NCBI GenBank assembly: GCA_938039345.1
Contig: CALHVB010000023.1
Span: 1-25,049, forward strand
Direction: 5' to 3'
Length of the DNA: 25,049 nucleotides
Source: an uncultured Sediminicola sp.
GTDB lineage: Bacteria > Bacteroidota > Bacteroidia > Flavobacteriales > Flavobacteriaceae
Shown here: positions 1 to 6,866 of the stretch, piece after piece
Numbering within the stretch: position 1 is the first letter of the stretch
Layout: every line of letters begins with the position of its first letter
Notes under the pieces: generated by a model
What the model was told of the DNA's origin: nothing
Database searches by the model: none
What the model saw: only the letters and a program-made list of their open reading frames with translations
Position numbers and translations under genes: made by a program

Positions 1-193
1 TAGAAAACATCATTAAATCTGCATAAGTTTCTTTATCTAAATCGGTAAGTTTATCTACTTCTTTCTTAGGAATACATAAGGTATGTCCTTTTGCATTTGG
101 ATTTATATCTAAAAAAGCAAAAAAATGCTCGTCTTCGGCTATCTTATAACATGGAATTTCTCCGTTAATAATCTTAGTAAAAATACTTGCCAT
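1..193 (-). CDS. HIT family protein, N-terminal part (cut by window edge)
   Basis: An open frame reads on the minus strand from an ATG at 191-193 to the left edge, giving 64 residues beginning MASIFTKIINGEIPCYKIAE. The segments FTKIINGEIP, AFLDINP, GHTLCIPK and the spacing between them are the classic N-terminal half of histidine-triad (HIT/HINT) nucleotide-binding proteins, which hydrolyse nucleoside phosphoramidates and related substrates in the cytoplasm. The catalytic HxHxH motif would lie beyond the window, so catalytic competence cannot be checked here. It lies 82 bp downstream of greA on the same strand, with a strong hairpin in between, so it is probably expressed partly by readthrough from greA. 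Family call is firm; substrate is unknown. Confidence 0.9.
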   Translation of the reverse strand, partial: MASIFTKIINGEIPCYKIAEDEHFFAFLDINPNAKGHTLCIPKKEVDKLTDLDKETYADLMMFS

Positions 194-226
194 GGCTTTG
201 TTGTTTAGTAGCTTGTTTGCATAAAA

Positions 227-252
227 AATCCCATCAAAATTTTGATGGGATT
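227..252 (-). terminator. Hairpin terminator between greA and the HIT gene
   Basis: A perfect 26-bp palindrome centred at 239/240 (arm ATCCCATCAAAA plus one A/T pair) is followed, reading on the minus strand, by a run of six T (plus-strand A at 223-228). This is a textbook intrinsic terminator for greA. Because the HIT gene starts only 34 bp beyond it on the same strand and no separate promoter is evident, it may act as a partial terminator that lowers HIT expression. Confidence 0.8.
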
Positions 253-275
253 AAATATATAATTTTATTCGGTTT

Positions 276-752
276 TTAGTCTCTTGTAATTTCTACAATT
301 TCTAATTTTAGAATACCGTTTGGCACTTTTACTTCTGCTACATCACCCACAGATTTCCCTAACAAGCCTTTACCTATTGGAGAATTTACAGATATCTTAC
401 CTGTTTTTAAATCAGCTTCGCTTTCTGCTACCAAGGTATATTTCATTTCCATACCATTGTTCTGGTTTTTTATCTTAACAGTAGACAATACCAATGCTTT
501 AGATGTATCTAATTGCGACTCATCTATTAAACGTGCTCCTGCAACTACTTCTTCTAATTTAGATATTTTAAGTTCTAATAATCCTTGTGCTTCCTTAGCC
601 GCATCATACTCTGCATTTTCAGACAAATCTCCTTTGTCTCTTGCTTCTGCAATTGCTTGTGATGCTTTGGGGCGTTCTATATCTTTAAGCTGACTTAATT
701 CTGCTCTTAATTTTTTTAATCCTTCTGCGGTATAATAAGATACTTTACTCAT
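276..752 (-). CDS. greA: Transcription elongation factor GreA
   Basis: This 158-residue protein has the usual GreA length. GreA binds the secondary channel of RNA polymerase and stimulates cleavage of backtracked RNA. Residues 1-75 form the antiparallel coiled coil (AEGLKKLRAELSQLK onward), with the tip motif GDLSENAEYDAAKE at 41-54 carrying the acidic residues D42 and E45 that correspond to the catalytic tip. Residues 80-158 form the FKBP-like C-terminal domain, with VNSPIGKGLLGKSVGD typical of the family. The ATG at 750-752 is followed by MSKVSYYTAEGLKKL, the common Bacteroidetes start. A -7-like element and a leader hairpin lie upstream, and a hairpin terminator lies downstream before the HIT gene. 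The greA-HIT order is common in Flavobacteriaceae. Confidence 0.97.
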   Translation of the reverse strand: MSKVSYYTAEGLKKLRAELSQLKDIERPKASQAIAEARDKGDLSENAEYDAAKEAQGLLELKISKLEEVVAGARLIDESQLDTSKALVLSTVKIKNQNNGMEMKYTLVAESEADLKTGKISVNSPIGKGLLGKSVGDVAEVKVPNGILKLEIVEITRD

Positions 753-777
753 AACTTATTTATTTTATAAATAACAA

Positions 778-801
778 AAATCCTCTTTTTATAGAGGATT
801 T
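778..801 (-). other. Leader stem-loop upstream of greA
   Basis: AAATCCTCT (778-786) and AGAGGATTT (793-801) form a perfect 9-bp stem with a 6-nt loop. On the minus strand it is followed by TTTTTG, then greA 26 bp further on. It would fold at the very 5' end of the greA transcript if the -7 element at 806-813 is used. It could be a transcript-stabilising 5' hairpin or a leader attenuator; sequence alone cannot separate the two. Confidence 0.55.
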
Positions 802-805
802 AAGA

Positions 806-813
806 CAAATATA
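806..813 (-). promoter_or_regulatory. Putative Bacteroidetes -7 element for greA
   Basis: The minus strand reads TATATTTG, an exact match to the Bacteroidetes sigma-A -7 consensus TAnnTTTG. A TTG (plus-strand CAA 827-829) lies only 13 bp upstream, shorter than the usual 17-23 bp, so the -33 element is weak. The predicted start of transcription falls just before the leader stem-loop at 778-801. Confidence 0.45.
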
Positions 814-863
814 CATTTTTTTTGTTCAATTTTGTGTAAATTATACTAAAACCAGATTACGGT

Positions 864-1298
864 ATGAAGCGTTTATTTACTATTTTATTATTGCTTATTC
901 TTTTCTCTTGCGATTCTAATAGAACTAATAGAAATCCTTTTTTACAAGAATTAAATATTTCTTTCTCTATTAATACAAATTTGCCTACTTATAACGCTTT
1001 AACCAATATAGGAAGTGCTGTTTACGTAGATTCTCCGCAGGCAACTCGTGGTGTATTTGTTATTAGAGCTAACTTTAATACCTACAGAGCCTTTGAAGCT
1101 AGTTGTCCTAACCATGAGCCTAACGGATGTTCTACTATGACACTAGATGGTAGTGTTGTTACTTGTTCTTGTGAAGATTATGAATATTTATTATTTACGG
1201 GGCAACTACTTAATAGACCAGACGATGGCAATAGGTATTACGATATGCTAGAATATAGAGCTACAGGTAATGGCAACATTATTACAATTTCTAATTAA
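864..1298 (+). CDS. Small lipoprotein with degenerate Rieske-like cysteine cluster
   Basis: The 144-residue product begins with a lipoprotein signal, MKRLFTILLLLILFSC, where LFSC is the lipobox and C16 the lipidated cysteine, so it is probably anchored in a membrane facing the periplasm. Residues 78-114 read EASCPNHEPNGCS and later VVTCSCEDYEYLLFTGQ. The layout (C81, H84, C89, C101, C103, then a LFTGQ turn) resembles the iron-sulphur loops of Rieske proteins. However, the canonical C-x-H and C-x2-H pairs are not intact: H84 is one position off and the second histidine is missing. Similar lipoproteins occur in flavobacteria from general knowledge. It could be a Rieske fold that lost its cluster, or one with different ligands. 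The start at 864 is chosen because the signal peptide follows directly. Its stop overlaps the convergent oxidoreductase gene by 8 bp. Confidence 0.75.
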   Translation: MKRLFTILLLLILFSCDSNRTNRNPFLQELNISFSINTNLPTYNALTNIGSAVYVDSPQATRGVFVIRANFNTYRAFEASCPNHEPNGCSTMTLDGSVVTCSCEDYEYLLFTGQLLNRPDDGNRYYDMLEYRATGNGNIITISN

Positions 1299-2274
1299 TA
1301 ACTCCTAAAATACTATCCATAACCCAGCTGGTATGCAATGCCGTTTCTCCTATTGATGGATGCTCTTTGTTTTCCATAAGATGTTTCCGAATATTTTCTA
1401 CATGATATTGCTGTACATTTTTAGGGTTTTCTATAAATAAACGTTCTTCGTCTTTAGCATTAAAACATATAATTGGCTCTTCTTTAAATACCGAAAATTC
1501 TATTCTCCCAGCACTACCTATTATTTCTACTTTATCTTCTCTGGTATTTGCTCCAAAATTAAAACTAGCTTCTCCTGTTATTCCATTTTCATGAATCCAA
1601 CAAGAAGTAATTGCATCCTTAGCTGTATACAATCCTTGTTGGTTGGTACTAATTCCTATTGCTTTTTTTACAGCACCTAATAAATAAACAAACAAATCTA
1701 ACCCGTGGCTTGCCAAATCATCAAAATAACCACCTGGTGCTACAGCAGCATCAGTACGCCAATTATAAGTTCCATTAATATCTAAATCATTTGCAGGCTT
1801 ACTTAAATGCCAACGTATATGCCTAACTTCTCCTATTTTTTTATGAACTAACCATTCTTTTACTTTTAAAAACCGTGGTAACGAGCGCCTGTAATAAGCC
1901 ACAAATAATGGTAATCTCTTTTCTTTAAATGCATTATAAATAATAAGGCTATCCTCATAACTGGGAGATAAAGGTTTTTCTACACAGCAAATTTTACCAG
2001 CATGTGCCACCTTTAGTGCATATAACTTATGAGAATCTGGTGGTGTAGCAATATAAATAGCATCTACCTCATTATCTAAAATTAAATCGTCTGCATTAGT
2101 ATAAAATTTTGCTACTTGGTGTCTTTTAGCATAATCCTCTGCTTTTACAGCATCTCTACGCATTACAGCAACCAGTTCAAAATCTTTTGTATTCTTATAG
2201 GGAGGTCCACTTTTAATTTCTGTTACAGCTCCACAGCCAATTATTCCCCATCTAATTTTTTTAGGTAATCCCAT
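1291..2274 (-). CDS. Gfo/Idh/MocA family NAD(P)-dependent oxidoreductase
   Basis: The 327-residue protein has the usual length for this family of sugar or polyol dehydrogenases. Residues 8-16 (RWGIIGCGA) form the Rossmann dinucleotide-binding turn, CVEKPLS at 97-103 carries the EKP motif whose lysine (K100) is catalytic in the family, and GGYFDDLASHGLD at 181-193 matches the substrate-site segment with D186 and H190. The C-terminal half (from about 125) is the typical alpha/beta domain. There is no signal peptide, so it acts in the cytoplasm. The substrate cannot be told from sequence, and no sugar-catabolic genes flank it. It is convergent with the lipoprotein gene (8-bp overlap of the ends) and divergent from the hybrid kinase gene. 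Confidence 0.93.
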   Translation of the reverse strand: MGLPKKIRWGIIGCGAVTEIKSGPPYKNTKDFELVAVMRRDAVKAEDYAKRHQVAKFYTNADDLILDNEVDAIYIATPPDSHKLYALKVAHAGKICCVEKPLSPSYEDSLIIYNAFKEKRLPLFVAYYRRSLPRFLKVKEWLVHKKIGEVRHIRWHLSKPANDLDINGTYNWRTDAAVAPGGYFDDLASHGLDLFVYLLGAVKKAIGISTNQQGLYTAKDAITSCWIHENGITGEASFNFGANTREDKVEIIGSAGRIEFSVFKEEPIICFNAKDEERLFIENPKNVQQYHVENIRKHLMENKEHPSIGETALHTSWVMDSILGVIN

Positions 2275-2298
2275 AAGAATGTATTTCTATTATGATAC

Positions 2299-2306
2299 CA
2301 AAAATA
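2299..2306 (-). promoter_or_regulatory. Putative -7 element for the Gfo/Idh/MocA gene
   Basis: The minus strand reads TATTTTTG, matching TAnnTTTG, 24 bp upstream of the ATG at 2274. I see no clear TTG at the expected -33 distance, so support is only moderate. Confidence 0.35.
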
Positions 2307-2391
2307 AAGGTTTCTAGAAGAGATTAAAGAACATCTAAATAAAATATTGAGTATAAAAATAAACTCCTAACCTATTCTATACGTATTTCTA

Positions 2392-4848
2392 ATGATGAAT
2401 GATTTAAAAAAAAGATTTAGGGCAAAAATAATTACTAGCTACCTAATATTGGGTGTTTTAACTTTAATCGTAGGCTTCTTTATTTTTTTTGAAATTAAAA
2501 CATATATTCTTTCTCAAAACACTACCGAGAGTGACTCAAAACTTATAAAAACAAGTGCTTTACTAACTCATTTATATGATGCTGAGAGTCTTTCCAAAAT
2601 AGCTTTTCAGCATAAAACCAAATCAAAATTTAATAGCTACATTAAAAAAATTGACAGTATTCTTGTAGATATAGATCAACTAAAATTAATTACAAATAGT
2701 AAACACCAAACCACTTTATTAGATAGTGTGCAGATACTATTATTAGAGAAAGTTAAAAACAGTACTACTTTCTGGAATTTAAAAAGCAACAATAACAAAA
2801 TTAATTCTATAGATACTGCTTTAAAAGAGTTTCATAAAATGGAAGCTTCCTTTGGTAGACTCACCATATACAATTTTGAAAAAAAACCAGAAAAACTATC
2901 TCCGTACAAAAGAAAGGTATTAGAAAATTGGGTAGCTTATTTAAACAAAAATATTCCTGAAGAAAAAAACATAGAGAATATAGATTCTATTATTAGCATC
3001 TCTAAATCTTTACTAACAAAAGCGAGAGAAACAGATATTAAAACACAATACAACTTAAATAAAAAAGAGCTTACATTAGCACGTAACGACCTTGCTCTAT
3101 CACAACAATTACAACATATTATTTATGCCTTAGAACAGGAGTTAAATAATAACAACTTAAACAATATAACACAAAGAAAAAAATTACTAAAAAAGAGTAT
3201 TCGTTTAGCTGGTTTAGCAGCGATTATTGGATTTCTAATTGTTGCTTTTTTTACATTTTTAATCACAAAAGATTATTGGAAATCTCAATTATACCGCATT
3301 AAATTAGAAAAAGAAAAAAAGTATTCCGAATCACTTTTAAAAAGTAGAGAACAACTAATCTCTACTGTAAGTCACGACCTTAAAACGCCTTTAAATACGA
3401 TTCTGGGCTATTCCGAATTAATGCAAAACACATCTCTTAATAACAAACAGTTTAATTTTTTAAAAAGCATAAGCTCAGCATCAAACTATATAAACAATCT
3501 AGTAAATGATTTATTAGATTATTCTAAACTAGAAGCAGAGAAAATAAGAATACATAAATCTCCTTTTATCTTATCTGAGTTAATTACAGAAACTGCAGAA
3601 AACATAAAAGAACAACACGCTAAAAAACCCATTCAGCTTATTTTAGATATCGATGATAGCTTAAAAAAAGCTATTGTAGGTGATGCGCTTCGTATTAGAC
3701 AAGTTGTAACTAATATTATTAGTAATGCTTACAAGTTTACAGACCATGGCACTATTACTGTTAAAGCCTTTATTAAGAATGTAAATAATAATACATGCAC
3801 TACCATTATTAACATAAGCGACACTGGTATTGGTATTAAAAAAGAAAAGCAAGAATTAATTTTTAAAGAATTTTCACAAGCAGATATTACTACTGAAAAA
3901 AAATATGGTGGTTATGGTCTGGGGCTTACTATTTCTAAAAAACTAATTACTTTATTAGGGGGTTCTTTAGAATTAAAGAGTGAAATACAAAAAGGGAGCA
4001 CTTTCTCCATATCTCTACCCTTAAAAACTGCTTCTAAAGCTATAAATGCACACAAAGAATTAAAAACAAATACGCTAAAAAAACTATCTATTTTAATTAT
4101 TGATGACGATTTATCTATGCTAGGACTTTTAAAAGAAGTGTGTAATAATTTAGACATAACAAGCCATACATTTCATGATTTTAATCTGATTAAAACCCAA
4201 GAAAAAATTTCCTATGATATAATCTTAACAGATATTCAGATGCCTACAATTACAGGGTTTAAAGTTTTAAAAGAGCTAAAATCTACCGATTATATCCATT
4301 ATAAAAACCAACCAATAATTGCCATGACTGGCAGAAAAAAAATAGAAAAAAGTACTTATACAAATGCTGGTTTTACCTCCATACTTTATAAACCTTTTTC
4401 TAAAGATGAACTTTTAAAAATACTCCTGGGTTTATTTCCAAATTATATTAATGTTGTAAAAACAAATACTTTAAAAACCACTAAAAAATCAACTTCTACC
4501 CTTTTTAATTTAACTATTTTACATTCTTTTTTAGGGAACGATATAAATGCAATTAGTGATATTCTTAAAACTTTTATAACTGAAACTACCATAAATACAG
4601 GGCTGCTAAAAAATGCTATTTTAAATAATAACACTACCGAAATACAAAATATAGCCCATAGAATGCTTCCTATGTTTCGCCAATTAGAAACAAAAGATAT
4701 TATTCCTATCTTAGAAGAACTAGAAGAACAAACAAACACAAAAAAATCAATATTACTAAATATTTTTGCGGATTTAAAGAATAAAATTACTGCTTTAAAA
4801 TTAGCACTAGAATCCTATTTAGCTATAAATCCAGCTTATAATGGTTAA
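2392..4848 (+). CDS. Membrane hybrid histidine kinase (HisKA-HATPase-REC-HPt)
   Basis: The 818-residue protein carries a full phosphorelay in one chain. Membrane helices lie at about 15-33 and 272-292, enclosing a roughly 240-residue helical periplasmic sensor that I do not recognise by sequence and that could be a helical bundle. HisKA contains STVSHDLKTP with the phospho-accepting H328. The ATPase domain has the N box with N441 and N445, DTGIGI at 477-482 and GYGLGL at 507-512. The receiver domain spans about 565-682 with the acidic pocket at 571-573, phospho-acceptor D614 in LTDIQMP, T646 and K667. A C-terminal HPt domain (about 704-800) carries AHRML with H756. The HPt end suggests phosphate is handed on to a separate regulator, most simply the sigma-54 response regulator encoded convergently. 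The two coding ends overlap by 26 bp. The signal sensed is unknown. Confidence 0.95.
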   Translation: MMNDLKKRFRAKIITSYLILGVLTLIVGFFIFFEIKTYILSQNTTESDSKLIKTSALLTHLYDAESLSKIAFQHKTKSKFNSYIKKIDSILVDIDQLKLITNSKHQTTLLDSVQILLLEKVKNSTTFWNLKSNNNKINSIDTALKEFHKMEASFGRLTIYNFEKKPEKLSPYKRKVLENWVAYLNKNIPEEKNIENIDSIISISKSLLTKARETDIKTQYNLNKKELTLARNDLALSQQLQHIIYALEQELNNNNLNNITQRKKLLKKSIRLAGLAAIIGFLIVAFFTFLITKDYWKSQLYRIKLEKEKKYSESLLKSREQLISTVSHDLKTPLNTILGYSELMQNTSLNNKQFNFLKSISSASNYINNLVNDLLDYSKLEAEKIRIHKSPFILSELITETAENIKEQHAKKPIQLILDIDDSLKKAIVGDALRIRQVVTNIISNAYKFTDHGTITVKAFIKNVNNNTCTTIINISDTGIGIKKEKQELIFKEFSQADITTEKKYGGYGLGLTISKKLITLLGGSLELKSEIQKGSTFSISLPLKTASKAINAHKELKTNTLKKLSILIIDDDLSMLGLLKEVCNNLDITSHTFHDFNLIKTQEKISYDIILTDIQMPTITGFKVLKELKSTDYIHYKNQPIIAMTGRKKIEKSTYTNAGFTSILYKPFSKDELLKILLGLFPNYINVVKTNTLKTTKKSTSTLFNLTILHSFLGNDINAISDILKTFITETTINTGLLKNAILNNNTTEIQNIAHRMLPMFRQLETKDIIPILEELEEQTNTKKSILLNIFADLKNKITALKLALESYLAINPAYNG

Positions 4849-6157
4849 TTTTATTATAAAGTGTTTTTCTTGTTACCTGTAATAGTTTAGCAGCTTTAGA
4901 TTTATTAAAATTGGTTTGTTTTAATGCTTTTATTATTTGATTTTTCTCATAATTTACTTTAGAAAAATCATCTATACTATCCTTTTTTTGTTCTTGCAGA
5001 AAAATTTCTTTGGGCAGTACTTCTATTGTTATAAAATCTCCTGTTGTTAACAATACTGCTCTTTTTATTATATTCTGAAGCTCTCTTAAGTTCCCGGGCC
5101 AACTATAATTTTTAAAGAATTCTAGAACTTCATTGGTAAAACCCAAAACACTTTTATTTAAACTATTATTTGCTTTATTTAAAAAGTAAGTAGCGAATAA
5201 AATTAAATCGTCTGCTCGCTCTTTTAAGGAGGGTACCTCTATAGAAAACTCGTTAATTCTATGATATAAGTCTTCTCTAAAATCACCTTTTTCTATGGCT
5301 TCTAATAAATTTTCGTTGGTAGCTGTTAAAATTCTAACATCTACATTTAACTCTTTGTTACTTCCTATTCTTTTAATTTTCCTTTCTTGTATAGCCCTAA
5401 GTAATTGTATCTGATTTTCATAAGATAAATTCCCAATTTCATCTAAAAATAAAGTTCCTTTATCTGCCGCTTCAAAATAACCTACTTTATCTTCTATAGC
5501 TCCTGTAAAACTTCCTTTAGTATGCCCAAAAAACTCACTTGTTGCAATTTCTTTAGGGATAGCACCACAATCAACTGCAATAAAACTATAATCTTTTCTT
5601 TTACTTGCCTTATGTATTGCTTTTGCTGTAACTTCCTTACCTGTACCACTTTCTCCTGTTATAAGAACCGACATATCTGTTGGCGCCACCAACATTATAT
5701 ATTCATTTATTTTTCTTGAAATAGCACTTTCTCCTTTTATTTTACTTATGGGTTTAGATTCATTTCTAGATTCTGGCACCTCATAAATTTTTTGTACAGA
5801 AGTACCTAATGCATCTGTTATTAATAACATTATTTCTTCTGGAGTAAAAGGCTTAGATATATAATCGTATGCCCCTTTTTTCATTGCAGTAACTGCTGTA
5901 TCAACTTCTGCATAACCTGTCATTACAATAACTGGTATTTTTGGATATGTATTCTTTATATACTCTAATAATAATAAACCATCATAATTAGGAAGTCTTA
6001 AATCTGTTAACACCAAATCAAATGCGGTTGCCTTTAATTTTGATTTTGCCTCAGCCGCATTAAAACTAATTTCTACTTCATATTTATAGCGTATCAAAAA
6101 CTTTTGAAGCATTTGACAAAAAGAAGTATCGTCCTCTACAATTAAGATGTTGGGCAT
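4823..6157 (-). CDS. NtrC-type sigma-54-dependent response regulator
   Basis: The 444-residue protein has the standard three-domain NtrC layout. The receiver domain (1-118) has D9/D10, phospho-acceptor D52 in LTDLRLP, T80 and K102. The AAA+ domain (about 138-370) shows Walker A GESGTGKE at 168-175, the sigma-54-contacting loop GSFTGA at 215-220 (a variant of GAFTGA), Walker B GTLFLDEIG at 234-242 and FREDLYHRI at 293-301. The Fis-type helix-turn-helix is at about 403-440 (KSKAAKLLQVTRKTLYNKI). It should activate transcription with RpoN when phosphorylated. The likely phosphate donor is the HPt domain of the convergent hybrid kinase. The secreted PepSY-like gene directly upstream on the same strand is a candidate target. 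The rpoN gene is not in the window. Confidence 0.96.
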   Translation of the reverse strand: MPNILIVEDDTSFCQMLQKFLIRYKYEVEISFNAAEAKSKLKATAFDLVLTDLRLPNYDGLLLLEYIKNTYPKIPVIVMTGYAEVDTAVTAMKKGAYDYISKPFTPEEIMLLITDALGTSVQKIYEVPESRNESKPISKIKGESAISRKINEYIMLVAPTDMSVLITGESGTGKEVTAKAIHKASKRKDYSFIAVDCGAIPKEIATSEFFGHTKGSFTGAIEDKVGYFEAADKGTLFLDEIGNLSYENQIQLLRAIQERKIKRIGSNKELNVDVRILTATNENLLEAIEKGDFREDLYHRINEFSIEVPSLKERADDLILFATYFLNKANNSLNKSVLGFTNEVLEFFKNYSWPGNLRELQNIIKRAVLLTTGDFITIEVLPKEIFLQEQKKDSIDDFSKVNYEKNQIIKALKQTNFNKSKAAKLLQVTRKTLYNKINHYKLDL

Positions 6158-6230
6158 AAATAGTTTGTTTAACTATCTACGCTAAAATAATTGATGCAAG
6201 CTATCTGTATTTGTAAAAATTATCATAAAA

Positions 6231-6258
6231 AAAGAAGTTGCATTGCTACAACTCCTTT
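6231..6258 (-). terminator. Terminator of the PepSY-like gene
   Basis: Arms 6231-6240 and 6249-6258 pair at 9 of 10 positions around an 8-nt loop, and the plus-strand A-run at 6227-6233 gives a U-tract in the minus-strand transcript. It lies 60 bp beyond the stop of the PepSY-like gene and would separate that gene from the response regulator gene downstream. Confidence 0.75.
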
Positions 6259-6317
6259 ACAAACAAACCAAACCAACTACTTGATATGAACAATCTAAGT
6301 AATATAAACGTGTTTAA

Positions 6318-6614
6318 TTATAAATTAACCCAGTTTCCTTCTGCATCTGCATATAATGTTCCAGAAGTACCATCCTCTAATGCAACCTCTAATTTATACT
6401 GCTTTTCTTCGTTTACATACGCTTTAGAAATACTAGCTGTAGGATAGTCTTTTGTTAAAGAGGCAGTAATGGCTTCTGGCAAATCAGCAGTCTCAATTTC
6501 TGTAAATCCATCTTGAGCAGTTACTTCTACTACTTCTGTTTCTGATACTTCTTCTTGTGCATATGTAGTTAAACTTACTAAAGCTAATACTGCTGCAAAA
6601 ACTAATCTTTTCAT
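6318..6614 (-). CDS. Secreted PepSY-like small protein
   Basis: I start this gene at the ATG at 6612-6614, giving 98 residues. An in-frame ATG at 6698 would add 28 residues that precede, and would bury, a clean signal peptide (MKRLVFAAVLALVSLTTYA, cleavage near residue 20). The mature protein is small and acidic. The segment LPEAITASLTKDYPTASISKA followed by a strand-rich half, YKLEVALEDGTSGTLYADAEGNW, matches the PepSY-like (beta-lactamase-inhibitor-like) fold common in Bacteroidetes periplasmic proteins. Its function is not known; PepSY-type domains are associated with inhibition of peptidases or with sensing. It lies directly upstream of the sigma-54 regulator gene, has its own terminator, and lacks an obvious TAnnTTTG promoter, which makes regulation by the neighbouring phosphorelay worth considering. 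Confidence 0.85.
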   Translation of the reverse strand: MKRLVFAAVLALVSLTTYAQEEVSETEVVEVTAQDGFTEIETADLPEAITASLTKDYPTASISKAYVNEEKQYKLEVALEDGTSGTLYADAEGNWVNL

Positions 6615-6652
6615 AATGTGTATTTTTAAATTATTAAACTTGTTATGTTTAA

Positions 6653-6669
6653 AGAAAAGATGATGCCAA
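6653..6669 (-). promoter_or_regulatory. Weak -24/-12-like element upstream of the PepSY-like gene
   Basis: The minus strand reads TTGGCATCATCTTTTCT. TTGGCA fits the -24 box of sigma-54 promoters, and at the correct 10-bp spacing the -12 box reads TTTTC instead of TTGC, so the usual GC is TC. Transcription would begin near 6642, about 28 bases before the ATG. No TAnnTTTG element was found in this gap. The -12 mismatch keeps this call tentative. Confidence 0.25.
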
Positions 6670-6761
6670 TAACCAAAAAAATCATAAGAAACTAACATAC
6701 AGCATTTTATGTTTTTTCAATTTTAAAACAAGTGTATATTTTTGTGTATTTAAATTTATAA

Positions 6762-6782
6762 AGTGTGTAAAAAATACACACT
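6762..6782. promoter_or_regulatory. Inverted repeat AGTGTGTA-N5-TACACACT, possible activator site
   Basis: Perfect 8-bp arms (6762-6769 and 6775-6782) are separated by five A. There is no adjacent T-run, so it is not a normal terminator. It sits about 105 bp upstream of the -24-like element of the PepSY-like gene, a typical distance for enhancer sites of NtrC-type activators. Further TGTAT/GTGTA half-sites occur beside it at about 6731-6749. Binding by the neighbouring regulator is inference. Confidence 0.35.
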
Positions 6783-6794
6783 ATGTTATTAGAT

Positions 6795-6822
6795 AAAAAA
6801 AAGAGTTGCCGAAGCAACTCTT
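6795..6822 (-). terminator. Terminator of the 66-residue membrane protein gene
   Basis: AAGAGTTGC (6801-6809) and GCAACTCTT (6814-6822) form a perfect 9-bp stem closed by a tetraloop that reads UUCG in the minus-strand RNA, followed by a U-tract (plus-strand A 6795-6800). This is a strong intrinsic terminator 45 bp past the stop at 6867. Confidence 0.88.
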
Positions 6823-6866
6823 AACAAACAATCAAATGCAAAATATTATACTGTTATGGGGAGAAC

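Noticed and set aside
6160..6176. A short inverted repeat, ATAGTT-N5-AACTAT, just upstream of the sigma-54 regulator ATG, considered as an autoregulatory site.
   Set aside because: Six-base A+T-rich arms are expected by chance in this sequence, and no second copy was found near the other genes of the locus.
6615..6698. An upstream in-frame ATG at 6698 that would lengthen the PepSY-like protein by 28 residues.
   Set aside because: The extension places aromatic, non-signal sequence before an otherwise perfect signal peptide; the start at 6614 fits secretion, and the weak -24/-12-like element lies within the extension.
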